Source: a virus. Taken from it: a stretch of DNA of 56,049 nucleotides. Below the pieces are notes generated by a model, which was not told the origin of the DNA, did no database searches, and saw only the letters and a program-made list of their open reading frames with translations. The stretch lies in the IMG/VR virus record IMGVR_UViG_3300048121_000547, positions 1-56,049 of that record. One strand, written 5' to 3'. Positions 48,726-56,049 of the stretch are shown here, one piece after another; position 1 is the stretch's first letter; each line of letters opens with the position of its first letter. The translations under genes and the position numbers were made by a program.

Positions 48726-51161
48726 ATGGCTATTGGCGGATTGATGGATACGACTAACGTTCCGAGTCAGTTAGACGAGGAAGATTTACGCGCAGAAGTT
48801 GAGTTAGAGGTTCCGGATTCTGGTGCTGACCCTTATTTGATGTCTTCTGACGTAGGTTCTGATGGTCTTGAGATTGAGATCATTGAGGAGGACAACGGCG
48901 ACGTTACCGTTGATTTTGACCCGAGTGCGTCTTTTGATGACATGGAGGGCGGTTTTAGCGATAACTTGGCGGAGTACTTGTCGGATTATGAGCTTTCTCG
49001 CATTTCCAGTGATTTATCTAGCGAGTTTGACAGTAACAAGGCGTCTCGTCAGGAGTGGGAAGATACTTATTCCAATGGCTTAGAGTTGTTAGGATTCAGT
49101 TATTCGGAGCGCAGTCAGCCGTTTCGTGGTGCAAGCGGCGTTACGCATCCTTTGTTAGCGGAGGCTGCGACTCAGTTTCAGGCTCAAGCGTTTAATGAGT
49201 TATTGCCTTCTTCGGGTCCCGTCCGGACGGCTATTATGGGTGAAGAGAACCGTGAAAAGGCGTCTCAAGCGCAGCGTGTTCGTCAGTTTATGAATTATTA
49301 TCTGACTAATGTTATGGAGGATTACACTCCTGACATGGATCAGATGCTGTTTTATTTACCGCTGGCGGGGAGTACGTTTAAAAAGGTTTACTTTGACGAG
49401 GCTCTGGGCCGGATTGTTAGTAAGTTTGTGCCTGCGGAGCAGTTAGTTGTTCCTTATGAGACTTCTGACTTGGACACTTGTCCTAATATCACGCAGGTTG
49501 TCCGCATGGGTTTGAACGATTTGCGCAAGATGCAGGTCGGCGGCTTTTATTTAGACATTCCTGTGACTCCGGTTCAACAAGATTTGGACTCTGTAGAGAC
49601 TGAAATGGACCGTATTAACGGCATGGAGAGCTCTCAGATCGATTATGACTGCACTTTGTTAGAGTGTCATGTTGATTTGGACTTAGAGGGTTACGAGGAC
49701 CGCGATGAAGAGGGCGAGCCTACTGGTATTAAGTTGCCTTACATTGTTACGATTTCTCAGGACAACGGTCAGGTGTTGTCTGTCCGCCGCAATTATTTAG
49801 AGGATGATGAGCAGCGTAAGAAGATACAGTATTTTGTTCATTACAAGTTTTTGCCGGGGTTTGGTTTTTACGGTCTTGGCTTGATTCATACTATTGGTGG
49901 TTTGTCGCGCACAGCTACATCTTCGCTTCGTCAATTGATTGACGCTGGTACGTTGTCGAATCTTCCTGCGGGTTTCAAGGCCCGCGGCCTGCGGATCAGG
50001 GACGACGATGAGCCTTTACAGCCGGGTGAGTTTAGGGATGTTGACGCTCCGGGCGGTGCTATTCGTGACAGTTTGATGCCGTTGCCTTTCAAGGGACCGG
50101 ATCAGACGTTGTTTCAGTTGTTGGGTTTTGTTGTTCAGGCTGGTCAGCGGTTTGCGACTATTACTGATATGAAGGTTGGCGACGGCAATCAGGGCGCGGC
50201 CGTCGGAACTACTATAGCGATGTTGGAGCAGGGTTCTCGTGTTATGAGTGCTGTTCACAAGCGGCTTCATTATGCGATGCGTCAGGAGTTCAAGATTTTG
50301 GCTCGTGTTATGAGCGAGACTTTACCTCAAGAGTATCCTTATAGCATTGAGGGTGCGGATCAGTCGGTTATGGCAACGGACTTTGATGACCGTGTGGACG
50401 TTATTCCTGTTTCGAACCCGAATGCTTTCAGTCAGTCTCAGCGTATTTTGTTGGCTCAGACGAAGTTGCAGTTAGCTACTCAGGCTCCTGAGATGCACAA
50501 CATGCACGAGGTTTTCCGTGACATGTATGAGGCTTTAGGTGTTACGGATGTGGATCGTTTAATGAAGTCGGTTCCTGACGAGGATTCGATTCCTTTGGAC
50601 CCTGCGCAGGAAAACATCAACGCTTTGGACAACATGAAGCTGGAAGCGTTTCCGGGTCAGAATCACCAAGCGCACATCATGGCTCACTTGGTATTTGGCG
50701 CGAGTCCGATGGTTGGTCAGTTACCTCCTGTTGCTTTGTCTATGCAGAAGCACATTATGGAGCACGTTAAGATTGGTGCGGAAGAGCAGGCTATGTCTCA
50801 GATGCAGCAAGCTGGACCGCTGCCCGCGGATCAGCAAGAGATGCAGTATCAGATGATGGTTGCACAGTTTGTTGCGGAGGGTATGCAACAGGTCAAGCAG
50901 CTTTCTGGACAAGTCTCTGGTCAGGGTCCCGATCCTTTGCTACAGTTGAAAGAGAAAGAGTTGGAGATAAAGGCTCAGTCCGAGCAGGCGGATTCTCAGT
51001 TAGATCAAGCGAAGTTGCAGCTTGACGCTCAGAACCAGCAGATGCGGGCCGAGCAGTTCCAGCAGCGTCTGGCAAGTCAAGAGAATCAGACGGACAAACG
51101 GATTGAGAGTGCTATGCAACGCGAGTTGTTAAAACAGAGAGGACAGAACAATGGCGGGTAA
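48726..51161 (+). CDS. Portal protein (P22-like)
   Basis: The start is ATG 48726, five bases after GGAGG; the in-frame TTG at 48711 has no site. The 811-residue protein has an acidic N-terminal 85 residues, then P22-type portal segments: FSYSERSQPFRGASGVTHPL, RQFMNYYLTNVMEDYTPDMD, KKVYFDEALGRIVSKFVPAE, FVHYKFLPGFGFYGLGLIHT and a helical barrel-like C-terminus with long Gln-rich coils. P22 gp1 is about 725 residues. It forms the dodecameric DNA entry vertex. Confidence 0.88.
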   Translation: MAIGGLMDTTNVPSQLDEEDLRAEVELEVPDSGADPYLMSSDVGSDGLEIEIIEEDNGDVTVDFDPSASFDDMEGGFSDNLAEYLSDYELSRISSDLSSEFDSNKASRQEWEDTYSNGLELLGFSYSERSQPFRGASGVTHPLLAEAATQFQAQAFNELLPSSGPVRTAIMGEENREKASQAQRVRQFMNYYLTNVMEDYTPDMDQMLFYLPLAGSTFKKVYFDEALGRIVSKFVPAEQLVVPYETSDLDTCPNITQVVRMGLNDLRKMQVGGFYLDIPVTPVQQDLDSVETEMDRINGMESSQIDYDCTLLECHVDLDLEGYEDRDEEGEPTGIKLPYIVTISQDNGQVLSVRRNYLEDDEQRKKIQYFVHYKFLPGFGFYGLGLIHTIGGLSRTATSSLRQLIDAGTLSNLPAGFKARGLRIRDDDEPLQPGEFRDVDAPGGAIRDSLMPLPFKGPDQTLFQLLGFVVQAGQRFATITDMKVGDGNQGAAVGTTIAMLEQGSRVMSAVHKRLHYAMRQEFKILARVMSETLPQEYPYSIEGADQSVMATDFDDRVDVIPVSNPNAFSQSQRILLAQTKLQLATQAPEMHNMHEVFRDMYEALGVTDVDRLMKSVPDEDSIPLDPAQENINALDNMKLEAFPGQNHQAHIMAHLVFGASPMVGQLPPVALSMQKHIMEHVKIGAEEQAMSQMQQAGPLPADQQEMQYQMMVAQFVAEGMQQVKQLSGQVSGQGPDPLLQLKEKELEIKAQSEQADSQLDQAKLQLDAQNQQMRAEQFQQRLASQENQTDKRIESAMQRELLKQRGQNNGG

Positions 51162-51345
51162 TAAAGCTCCAAAGATAACGGATTTTGACACACTTGAGGC
51201 TTATGTTAATGCAACTTTGGCTGCGGACGGTCCTCCTAAAAGCATGGGTAGAGTGGGTCCGGGTATGCCGAAAAGACAGCAGAAGGGACAAAAAATGGGT
51301 CCGGGTATGCAGAAACCTCCACAGAAAGGACAGAACAATGGCTAA
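51151..51345 (+). CDS. Small Gln/Gly/Lys-rich protein
   Basis: This 64-residue protein starts inside the portal's 3' end. After ITDFDTLEAYVNATLAADGP it has repeats MGPGMPKRQQKGQ / MGPGMQKPPQKGQ-like and ends GQNNG. The portal itself ends RGQNNGG, and the DNA around both stop codons is alike, a sign of local duplication. It may be a minor head peptide. Confidence 0.6.
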   Translation: MAGNKAPKITDFDTLEAYVNATLAADGPPKSMGRVGPGMPKRQQKGQKMGPGMQKPPQKGQNNG

Positions 51346-51532
51346 AGTAAAGGTAAACGGTTCAGCACCGGGTCCCGCTCCGAAAGCGGTTCCTTACGCA
51401 GATATTAAGGGCCAAGGCCGCATTCCTTATGGGAAGACTGCGGATGTTAAGGTTCCTACCATGTCGGGTCGTCGCGGCGTTGCTCGTGGAATGGGAGCGG
51501 CCAAAAAGGGTGGCGGCTACATCGAGTGTTGA
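51338..51532 (+). CDS. Small basic glycine-rich protein
   Basis: The start is ATG 51338 after AAAGGA. The 64 residues are Gly/Pro/Lys-rich (SAPGPAPKAVPYADIKGQGR, then SGRRGVARGMGAAKKGGGYI). It overlaps the previous gene by eight bases. Proteins of this size and style follow the portal in many marine phages, but their role is unknown. Confidence 0.6.
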   Translation: MAKVKVNGSAPGPAPKAVPYADIKGQGRIPYGKTADVKVPTMSGRRGVARGMGAAKKGGGYIEC

Positions 51533-51541
51533 TCGGTGGAC

Positions 51542-51769
51542 ATGTCGGAACTTTGGAATGTCGGATTAACCGCGGCGCTAGGCTTTGTTGTTTGGTGGGC
51601 TAAGACTCAGCACGAAGAGCTTCGCCGAGTTCAGATTCTTTTAAACCGGACTCGGGAAGACATAGCAAAAGAATATGTAACAAAGTCAGATAGTTCCGAG
51701 GTCCTGTCTCAGATTATGAATAAGTTTGACAGGATAGAGGAAAAAATAGATCGCTTGATGGAGAGGTAA
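51542..51769 (+). CDS. Small membrane-anchored coiled-coil protein
   Basis: ATG 51542 is preferred over a GTG two codons before it. The 75-residue protein has an N-terminal membrane helix (LWNVGLTAALGFVVWWA) followed by a charged coiled coil (EELRRVQILLNRTREDIAKE and MNKFDRIEEKIDRLMER). This shape occurs in phage membrane accessory proteins near lysis genes. It abuts the next start. It could be a holin regulator or spanin-like, but evidence is limited to topology. Confidence 0.6.
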   Translation: MSELWNVGLTAALGFVVWWAKTQHEELRRVQILLNRTREDIAKEYVTKSDSSEVLSQIMNKFDRIEEKIDRLMER

Positions 51770-52243
51770 ATGATTGATCCCTTAACAGCGGTCGGTCTAG
51801 CTACTAGCGCATTTAATATTCTGAAACAGGGTATAAGTGCGGGCAAGGATATTCAAGAAATGAGCGGCACCCTAGCGAAATGGGGTGCCGCTTTTTCTGA
51901 TTTTCAGTACGCTGAAGACAAAACAAAAAACCCTCCTTTTTACAAGATGATGGCGGATAACAGCTCCAGCGCCATTGAAATCTTTGCTCAGAAAAAGAAG
52001 ATGGAGGCCATGAGGAAGGAAATAAAAGACCATATATCATGGACTTACGGGCCATCTGCTTGGGAAGAGGTGCTTGCTATAGAGGGCGAAATGCGTAGAA
52101 TACGTCGAGAAGAGGCTTATAAGAAGCAGGAGATGATAGACAACGTCATTAATTTTGTTATTGGCTCAGTTGTATTCATCATTGCGGCTTTAGGGATTGT
52201 CACAGGCTTCTATTACTGGGGCCGTTATCAGGGGCGTTGGTGA
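51770..52243 (+). CDS. C-terminally membrane-anchored protein
   Basis: This 157-residue protein has a helical soluble part with MIDPLTAVGLATSAFNILKQ, basic helices (KKKMEAMRKEIKDHISWTYG) and a strong C-terminal membrane helix (VINFVIGSVVFIIAALGIVT). Similar proteins occur between portal and lysis genes in marine phages. It overlaps the next start (TGATG). A role in lysis control or in the membrane phase of assembly is possible. Confidence 0.65.
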   Translation: MIDPLTAVGLATSAFNILKQGISAGKDIQEMSGTLAKWGAAFSDFQYAEDKTKNPPFYKMMADNSSSAIEIFAQKKKMEAMRKEIKDHISWTYGPSAWEEVLAIEGEMRRIRREEAYKKQEMIDNVINFVIGSVVFIIAALGIVTGFYYWGRYQGRW

Positions 52244-52407
52244 TGTGGTTTTTAATCTGGTTTCAAGTTATCAATAACAATATTGAACACTATCAACTCA
52301 ATCAGTTTCCCACTCAGAGCGAGTGCGAAGAAGCACTTGAAGATGCAAAAGTCTTGATAACTACGAGCCAAACTACGGTGTATTGTTTTGAGGTTATTCC
52401 GAAATAA
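52243..52407 (+). CDS. 54-residue exported or membrane-bound peptide
   Basis: ATG 52243 to TAA 52405. It has a short hydrophobic start (MWFLIWFQVI), then a polar domain with two cysteines (TQSECEEALEDAKVL and TVYCFEVIPK) that could form a disulphide in the periplasm. Coupling to the previous gene supports it. The layout resembles small periplasmic phage peptides. Confidence 0.55.
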   Translation: MWFLIWFQVINNNIEHYQLNQFPTQSECEEALEDAKVLITTSQTTVYCFEVIPK

Positions 52408-52427
52408 ACGAGGGGATTACGTTGTAT

Positions 52428-52455
52428 ATGACAAATACGAAAAAGTTGTTATAAT
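52428..52455 (+). promoter_or_regulatory. Promoter of the lysis genes
   Basis: ATGACA (52428-52433), a 16-base spacer and consensus TATAAT (52450-52455). The EF-hand membrane protein starts 48 bases further on. Confidence 0.6.
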
Positions 52456-52502
52456 CACTCACCACAAGCACCACGCAATAGCGTATGCAAGGAGTTTAGA
52501 AG

Positions 52503-52817
52503 ATGGCGGCAAAGAAGCTGGAAGATCAAAGTAAGTACGATGCTTACGATATGGATGGTGATGGCGTTGTATCGGATGCCGAGATGACGAAGGCCAAAGA
52601 GATTAGAGAAACTGAGGATGCGCTGCGCAAACATTTGGCGCAGCTTCGCATGGCTCGGTGGACTTTAATCGGTATGGGTGTCTTTACGGTCACAATGTTC
52701 TTTATACCTCTGGATCGTGTTACGGCACTGAGCGACATTTCTAACTTGTTCTACATTTCAGGCGCAGGGATTGTCGGTGCTTTCATGGGCGCAACAGCGT
52801 GGATGGGTAGAAAATGA
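52503..52817 (+). CDS. EF-hand membrane protein, holin-like
   Basis: This 104-residue protein has a perfect EF-hand loop at 16-27 (DMDGDGVVSDAE: Asp16, Asp18, Asp20, Gly21, Glu27), a charged helix (TKAKEIRETEDALRKHLAQL) and two membrane helices (about 51-70 and 79-101, YISGAGIVGAFMGATAWM). The cytoplasmic or periplasmic EF-hand would sense calcium. It overlaps the holin gene by four bases and is probably a lysis-timing partner or second holin. Confidence 0.65.
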   Translation: MAAKKLEDQSKYDAYDMDGDGVVSDAEMTKAKEIRETEDALRKHLAQLRMARWTLIGMGVFTVTMFFIPLDRVTALSDISNLFYISGAGIVGAFMGATAWMGRK

Positions 52818-53203
52818 GTATATTCACTGCCGCACTAGGACCGATAGCCAACCTCGCAGGCTCGTGGTTGCAGGGTAAAGCTGACAAGAACGCTGCCGCC
52901 GCGGAGCTAAAGCTCACAGAGGCTAAGGCGAAAGCGCAAATACTTTTGTCGAAAGAGACTAGCGTTGCCGATTGGGAACGCATCATGGCAGAAGGCGCGA
53001 AATCAAGCTGGAAAGACGAGTGGTTTGTAATTGTTCTGTCAATCCCGCTTGTTCTGGCCTTCATACCCGGTGCAGAGGGATGGGTAGATCGTGGGTTTGA
53101 GCAGCTTTCCAAAGCGCCCGACTGGTATTTTTATAGTTTAGGTATCGCAATAAGCGCCAGTTTTGGTGTTCGCGGTGCGCAGGCTTTGTTCAAGAGGAAA
53201 TGA
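52814..53203 (+). CDS. Holin, GTA-type with three membrane segments
   Basis: This 129-residue protein has an amphipathic start, an Ala/Lys-rich helix (ADKNAAAAELKLTEAKAKAQ), SSWKDEWFVIVLSIPLVLAF, IPGAEGWVDRGFEQLSKAPD and WYFYSLGIAISASFGVRGAQ. The DEW...SIPL..AFIPG...DWY pattern matches the GTA_holin_3TM family used by alphaproteobacterial gene-transfer agents. It makes the membrane lesion that releases the endolysin. It directly precedes the endolysin. Confidence 0.8.
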   Translation: MSIFTAALGPIANLAGSWLQGKADKNAAAAELKLTEAKAKAQILLSKETSVADWERIMAEGAKSSWKDEWFVIVLSIPLVLAFIPGAEGWVDRGFEQLSKAPDWYFYSLGIAISASFGVRGAQALFKRK

Positions 53204-53204
53204 A

Positions 53205-53660
53205 ATGACATACAAACTGGGAAACCGTAGCAACGAGCGGCTAGAGGGCGTTGATCCCTCGTTACAGACAGTTGTCCGCAGCGCCATTGGGCGTTCCGAA
53301 CAGGATTTTAGTGTGATTTGCGGTCTTAGAACTCGCAAGGAGCAGGAAGAGTTGGTCGCCAAGGGTGCTTCACAGACTATGAAAAGTAAGCATTTGGGCG
53401 GCTATGCCGTTGATTTAATGGCTTATATTGACGGCGGCCGGTGGGAGTTGAATCTTTATGATGAGATCGCTGACGCCATGAAAGCTGCTGCCAAGGATTG
53501 CGGCGTCAAACTTCGCTGGGGCGCGGCTTGGCATATTGACGATTTTGGTGCTTATGAGGGTACGGCTGAAGAGGCTATGAACGAGTATGTAGACTTACGC
53601 CGTTCACAGGGCCGTCGTCCATTTATTGATGCGCCTCACTTTGAGTTAATGGAGGACTAA
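53205..53660 (+). CDS. Endolysin, M15-type peptidase
   Basis: The start is ATG 53205, shortly after AAGAGGAAA. The 151-residue protein has SKHLGGYAVDLMAY (His63, Asp70) and IDAPHFEL (His145, Glu147), the zinc ligands of M15 L-alanyl-D-glutamate/D-Ala peptidases, plus RWGAAWH. There is no signal peptide, so it needs the holin. It cuts peptide stems in peptidoglycan at lysis. Confidence 0.85.
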   Translation: MTYKLGNRSNERLEGVDPSLQTVVRSAIGRSEQDFSVICGLRTRKEQEELVAKGASQTMKSKHLGGYAVDLMAYIDGGRWELNLYDEIADAMKAAAKDCGVKLRWGAAWHIDDFGAYEGTAEEAMNEYVDLRRSQGRRPFIDAPHFELMED

Positions 53661-53724
53661 ATCTTCTTGCCTTTCCCTTAAATCTCGCTAATGTCTGTAT
53701 CAGATAAAGTGGGAGTTTATAGGA

Positions 53725-53922
53725 ATGGATGAGATATTCATTGCGGAAGCCGTCTTTCGCATGATAAGAGAACGAAGGCAAGCCATTGTTGACTTAATGC
53801 AGTACAACAATGTCAAGTCTATGGAGCAATATCGTGAGCTCATAGGGAACTTAGAAGCCCTGAATCATGTGGAACAGGAACTCAAGGGCCTGCTAGATAA
53901 ACAGGAGCAATCTGTTGACTAA
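53725..53922 (+). CDS. Small helical phage protein
   Basis: This 65-residue protein is helical throughout (AEAVFRMIRERRQAIVDLMQ, then RELIGNLEALNHVEQELKGL). A 64-base gap with a possible weak promoter precedes it. Its end overlaps the TTG start of the GroES-like gene. Short proteins like this occur next to capsid genes in marine phages; their role is unknown. Confidence 0.65.
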   Translation: MDEIFIAEAVFRMIRERRQAIVDLMQYNNVKSMEQYRELIGNLEALNHVEQELKGLLDKQEQSVD

Positions 53923-54358
53923 AGTTAATTTAGAGGCCGCTCAAGAAGCGGTCGCCAGCCTCTCCGAGGCATATGCCGCACCCGAAGAAAGGGTTTTAAA
54001 CCCAGACTCCATTGGTGCTTCTCTCTTAGAAAAAATGCCCACGCCTACAGGGTGGCGTCTTTTAATTCTTCCGTATCGGGGGAAAGGAAAGACCGAGGGC
54101 GGTGTTTACTTGCCGCAAGCTGCGGTAAGTCAGCAAGAGGTTTCCACTCAAGTTGGTTACGTTTTGAAGGTAGGCGAGCTTGCTTACAAGGATACTGAAA
54201 AGTTCCCAAACGGGCCGTGGTGTGAACAAGGTGATTGGGTCATGTTTGCTCGTTATGCGGGTTCTCGCTTTGCCATTGACGGCGGTAACGTGAGTATTTT
54301 GAACGACGACGAAATATTGGCCCGAATATCGGAACCCTCAGACGTTTTGCATTATTAG
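53915..54358 (+). CDS. GroES-like co-chaperonin
   Basis: This 147-residue protein begins at TTG 53915, eight bases after AGGAG. Residues about 45-145 show the cpn10 barrel: PTGWRLLILPYRGKGKTEGG, VYLPQAAVSQQEVSTQVGYV (mobile-loop region), CEQGDWVMFARYAGSRFAID and VSILNDDEILARI. The N-terminal 40 residues are extra. As in T4 gp31, it probably adapts host GroEL to fold the capsid protein. It stands just before the scaffold gene. Confidence 0.8.
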   Translation: MTKVNLEAAQEAVASLSEAYAAPEERVLNPDSIGASLLEKMPTPTGWRLLILPYRGKGKTEGGVYLPQAAVSQQEVSTQVGYVLKVGELAYKDTEKFPNGPWCEQGDWVMFARYAGSRFAIDGGNVSILNDDEILARISEPSDVLHY

Positions 54359-54368
54359 GAGAGAATAG

Positions 54369-55220
54369 ATGGCTGAAGACCAAATTGAACTGGACCTTGC
54401 GTCCGACGAAGACACTGAGGTGGAAGTAGATTCCCCTGAAATTGAGGATTCTGGTTTAGAGGTTGCCTCTTCGGATCAGTTTGAAAAAGCGGATAACGCA
54501 ACTCAAAAACGTATTGATCGGTTGACTAAAAAGATGCGTGAGGCTGAGCGTCGTGAAAACGAAGCTATTAATTACGCTAAACAGGTTCAGCAGGAGTCTG
54601 AAACTTTAAAGCAACGCTTTTCTAATTTGGACAATAGCTACGTTGCGGAATACAGCAACCGTGTTCAAAACGAGATGTCGCAAGCTGAATCTGAGTTTGC
54701 CCGAGCAATGGAAATGGGTGATACGCAAGCTGCGGTTGAAGCTAACAAACGCATGATTGCTTTGACTTCTCAAAGCGAACGCGCGGCTCAAGCAAAGCAG
54801 GCTCAAGAGCGTCAGCAACAGACGCAGGCGCAACAGCAACAGCCTATGCAACAAGCTGCTCCACAGGTTAAACGGCCCGACCCAAAAGCTGAAGAGTGGG
54901 CTCAACGTAACGAGTGGTTTGGGCAAGATGACGCTAAGACTTTTGCGGCTTTTGGGATTCACAAAAAGCTTGTCGAAGACGAAGGATTTGACCCGACGAG
55001 CAATGACTACTATACTGAGCTTGATCGAAGGATTTCCGACACGTTTGGAGGTTCCTCGCAAGCACCCGGCAAACGGGCCGTCCAGACGGTTGCGGGTGTT
55101 TCTAGAAATAATTCTGGGCGCAGTAGTGGGAAAAAGGTTCGACTCACCCCGAGCCAAGTCGCAATTGCGAAGAAATTGGGTGTGCCGCTAGAAGCATACG
55201 CGAAATACGTTAAGGAGTAA
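54369..55220 (+). CDS. Scaffolding protein
   Basis: This 283-residue protein is acidic at the start (DLASDEDTEVEVDSPEIEDS), coiled-coil and Gln-rich in the middle (RIDRLTKKMREAERRENEAI, QAQERQQQTQAQQQQPMQQA), and has a basic conserved end (KKVRLTPSQVAIAKKLGVPL). That end is typical of scaffolds of marine podovirus-type phages and would bind the capsid protein. It is upstream of two head genes and the capsid gene. Confidence 0.8.
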   Translation: MAEDQIELDLASDEDTEVEVDSPEIEDSGLEVASSDQFEKADNATQKRIDRLTKKMREAERRENEAINYAKQVQQESETLKQRFSNLDNSYVAEYSNRVQNEMSQAESEFARAMEMGDTQAAVEANKRMIALTSQSERAAQAKQAQERQQQTQAQQQQPMQQAAPQVKRPDPKAEEWAQRNEWFGQDDAKTFAAFGIHKKLVEDEGFDPTSNDYYTELDRRISDTFGGSSQAPGKRAVQTVAGVSRNNSGRSSGKKVRLTPSQVAIAKKLGVPLEAYAKYVKE

Positions 55221-55225
55221 GACTG

Positions 55226-55708
55226 ATGAGCGAAGATACAAATGTAAACGGTTCTATCAAGCGCACTCCTCGCGCAAACCAAACTCGGGAAAAAACGGCG
55301 CAGCGTAAGCCGTGGGCTCCCCCATCTATGTTGGATGCACCGCCTGCACCGGAAGGTTTTAAGCATCGTTGGATTCGTGCGGAAACGCGCGGATATGATG
55401 ATCGAAAAAACATCAGCGCAAAAATGCGCGAAGGTTGGGAACTTGTTCGTCAAGACGAATACCCTGACTTTGAGTCCCCGGTAGTTGAATCAGGAAAATA
55501 TGAGGGTGTGTTTGGAGTGGGTGGCTTAATGCTGGCTCGCATTCCTGTCGAAACAATTCAAGAGCGTACCGAATACTTTAAGCAGCGTAATGCTGACCAA
55601 ATGGAAGCTGTTGATTCTGACATGATGCGCGAGAACGCACATTCAACCATGACGATTCATAAACCGGATCGTCAGTCTCGTGTAACCTTTGGCGGTCCTC
55701 GAAAATAA
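55226..55708 (+). CDS. Head-assembly region protein
   Basis: This 160-residue protein has a basic, disordered start (GSIKRTPRANQTREKTAQRK), then PPAPEGFKHRWIRAETRGYD, KMREGWELVRQDEYPDF and FGVGGLMLARIPVETIQERT. It ends in a basic tail. The pattern is common between scaffold and capsid genes of marine phages. A role in head assembly is inferred from context. Confidence 0.7.
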   Translation: MSEDTNVNGSIKRTPRANQTREKTAQRKPWAPPSMLDAPPAPEGFKHRWIRAETRGYDDRKNISAKMREGWELVRQDEYPDFESPVVESGKYEGVFGVGGLMLARIPVETIQERTEYFKQRNADQMEAVDSDMMRENAHSTMTIHKPDRQSRVTFGGPRK

Positions 55709-55735
55709 GGGCCTCCTATTTAGGAGAAAAATCTT

Positions 55736-56049
55736 ATGGCAAACCAAAACACTGCCTACGGTCTTCGTCCTATCGGTCTTGTTGGCTCGGGCGCAAACTC
55801 TACTGGTGTAACTCAGTACGAAATTGCGTCTAACAACACTAACCCAATTTTTCAATATTCGCTCTGTGTCCCTACGGCCGCAGGCGTTGTTGACCACGCA
55901 GGCGCTACCAACGGTGGCACTAATCCTGCATTGGGTGTTCTGATGGGCGTAGAATATCAAGACGCAACGCAAAAGAAACCTGTGTTTCTAAATTACTGGC
56001 CCGGTTCCGGTGCGGTTAGCGTCGATACAAACTACCCTGTAAAAGCTTT
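55736..56049 (+). CDS. Head protein upstream of capsid, N-terminal part (cut by contig end)
   Basis: ATG 55736 follows TTTAGGAGAAAAATCTT. The frame runs to the contig end and continues at base 1 of the window, stopping at 477 after joining at 55909/1. The start reads MANQNTAYGLRPIGLVGSG and SLCVPTAAGVVDHAG follows. It matches a widespread marine phage head protein type. The duplicated stretch carries one Thr/Asn difference. Confidence 0.8.
   Translation, partial: MANQNTAYGLRPIGLVGSGANSTGVTQYEIASNNTNPIFQYSLCVPTAAGVVDHAGATNGGTNPALGVLMGVEYQDATQKKPVFLNYWPGSGAVSVDTNYPVKA
55910..56049. repeat. Terminal redundancy, right copy
   Basis: This is the partner of bases 1-140. It shows that the assembly closes on itself. 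Confidence 0.95.

Noticed and set aside
1-56049. Lysogeny module
   Set aside because: No integrase, excisionase, CI-like repressor or attachment site was recognised; the RHH and HTH proteins alone are not enough.

Overview
The window is one complete, circularly permuted genome of a tailed double-stranded DNA phage. Bases 1-140 and 55910-56049 are the same sequence with one mismatch, so the unit is about 55,909 bp and one gene is cut by the contig ends. A P22-type portal, a gp10-like stabilisation protein, adaptor-like proteins, very large internal virion proteins and no tape measure or sheath point to a short-tailed (podovirus-type) phage. Protein style (GroES, GTA-type holin, many small Lys/Gly-rich virion proteins, cupredoxin-tipped fibre) is that of uncultured marine phages. 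Genome size and replication genes recall the HMO-2011-type marine podoviruses of alphaproteobacteria, but that placement and the host are inferences. No integrase, CI-type repressor, RNA polymerase or tRNA was found.

Layout, + strand unless stated. 47.25-56.05 kb and 1-1.4 kb: large terminase, portal, small membrane proteins, lysis genes (EF-hand membrane protein, holin, M15 endopeptidase), GroES, scaffold, head proteins and major capsid, closed by a strong terminator. 1.5-6.5 kb: small head/neck proteins and adaptors. 6.5-13.8 kb: a mosaic fibre locus with a leftover gene start. 13.8-29.6 kb: stabilisation protein, large internal/ejection proteins and a virion lytic transglycosylase. 29.5-31.0 kb, minus strand: SNF2 helicase, the only leftward gene, facing the replication operon across overlapping promoters. 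31.1-37.9 kb: SSB-like protein with a DDIPF tip, archaeo-eukaryotic-type primase, small HTH protein, UvrD-like helicase, DUF6378-type protein and family A DNA polymerase with Leu at the 762-equivalent site. 38.0-42.0 kb: many tiny regulatory or accessory genes, with a ribbon-helix-helix protein, an NrdR-like zinc ribbon and a three-way-junction RNA candidate. 42.0-43.4 kb: a non-coding block with an 18-bp inverted repeat, then small terminase and a PD-(D/E)XK nuclease. 43.4-46.7 kb: a gene block ending in three GC-rich transcription cassettes, each with promoter, a shared ribosome-binding leader and a GGCCCGC-type terminator. 46.7-47.25 kb: a palindrome-rich non-coding stretch, candidate origin or packaging site.

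The least explained signals are regulatory. Several promoters in 38.3-43.4 kb carry CCCATA(T) between -35 and -10, and six or so genes in 38.7-46.6 kb share a GGAGAATG leader. Together they suggest a phage-encoded regulon of accessory genes, possibly run by the self-targeted ribbon-helix-helix protein. The GC-rich cassette block separates the two terminase genes by about 4.3 kb.
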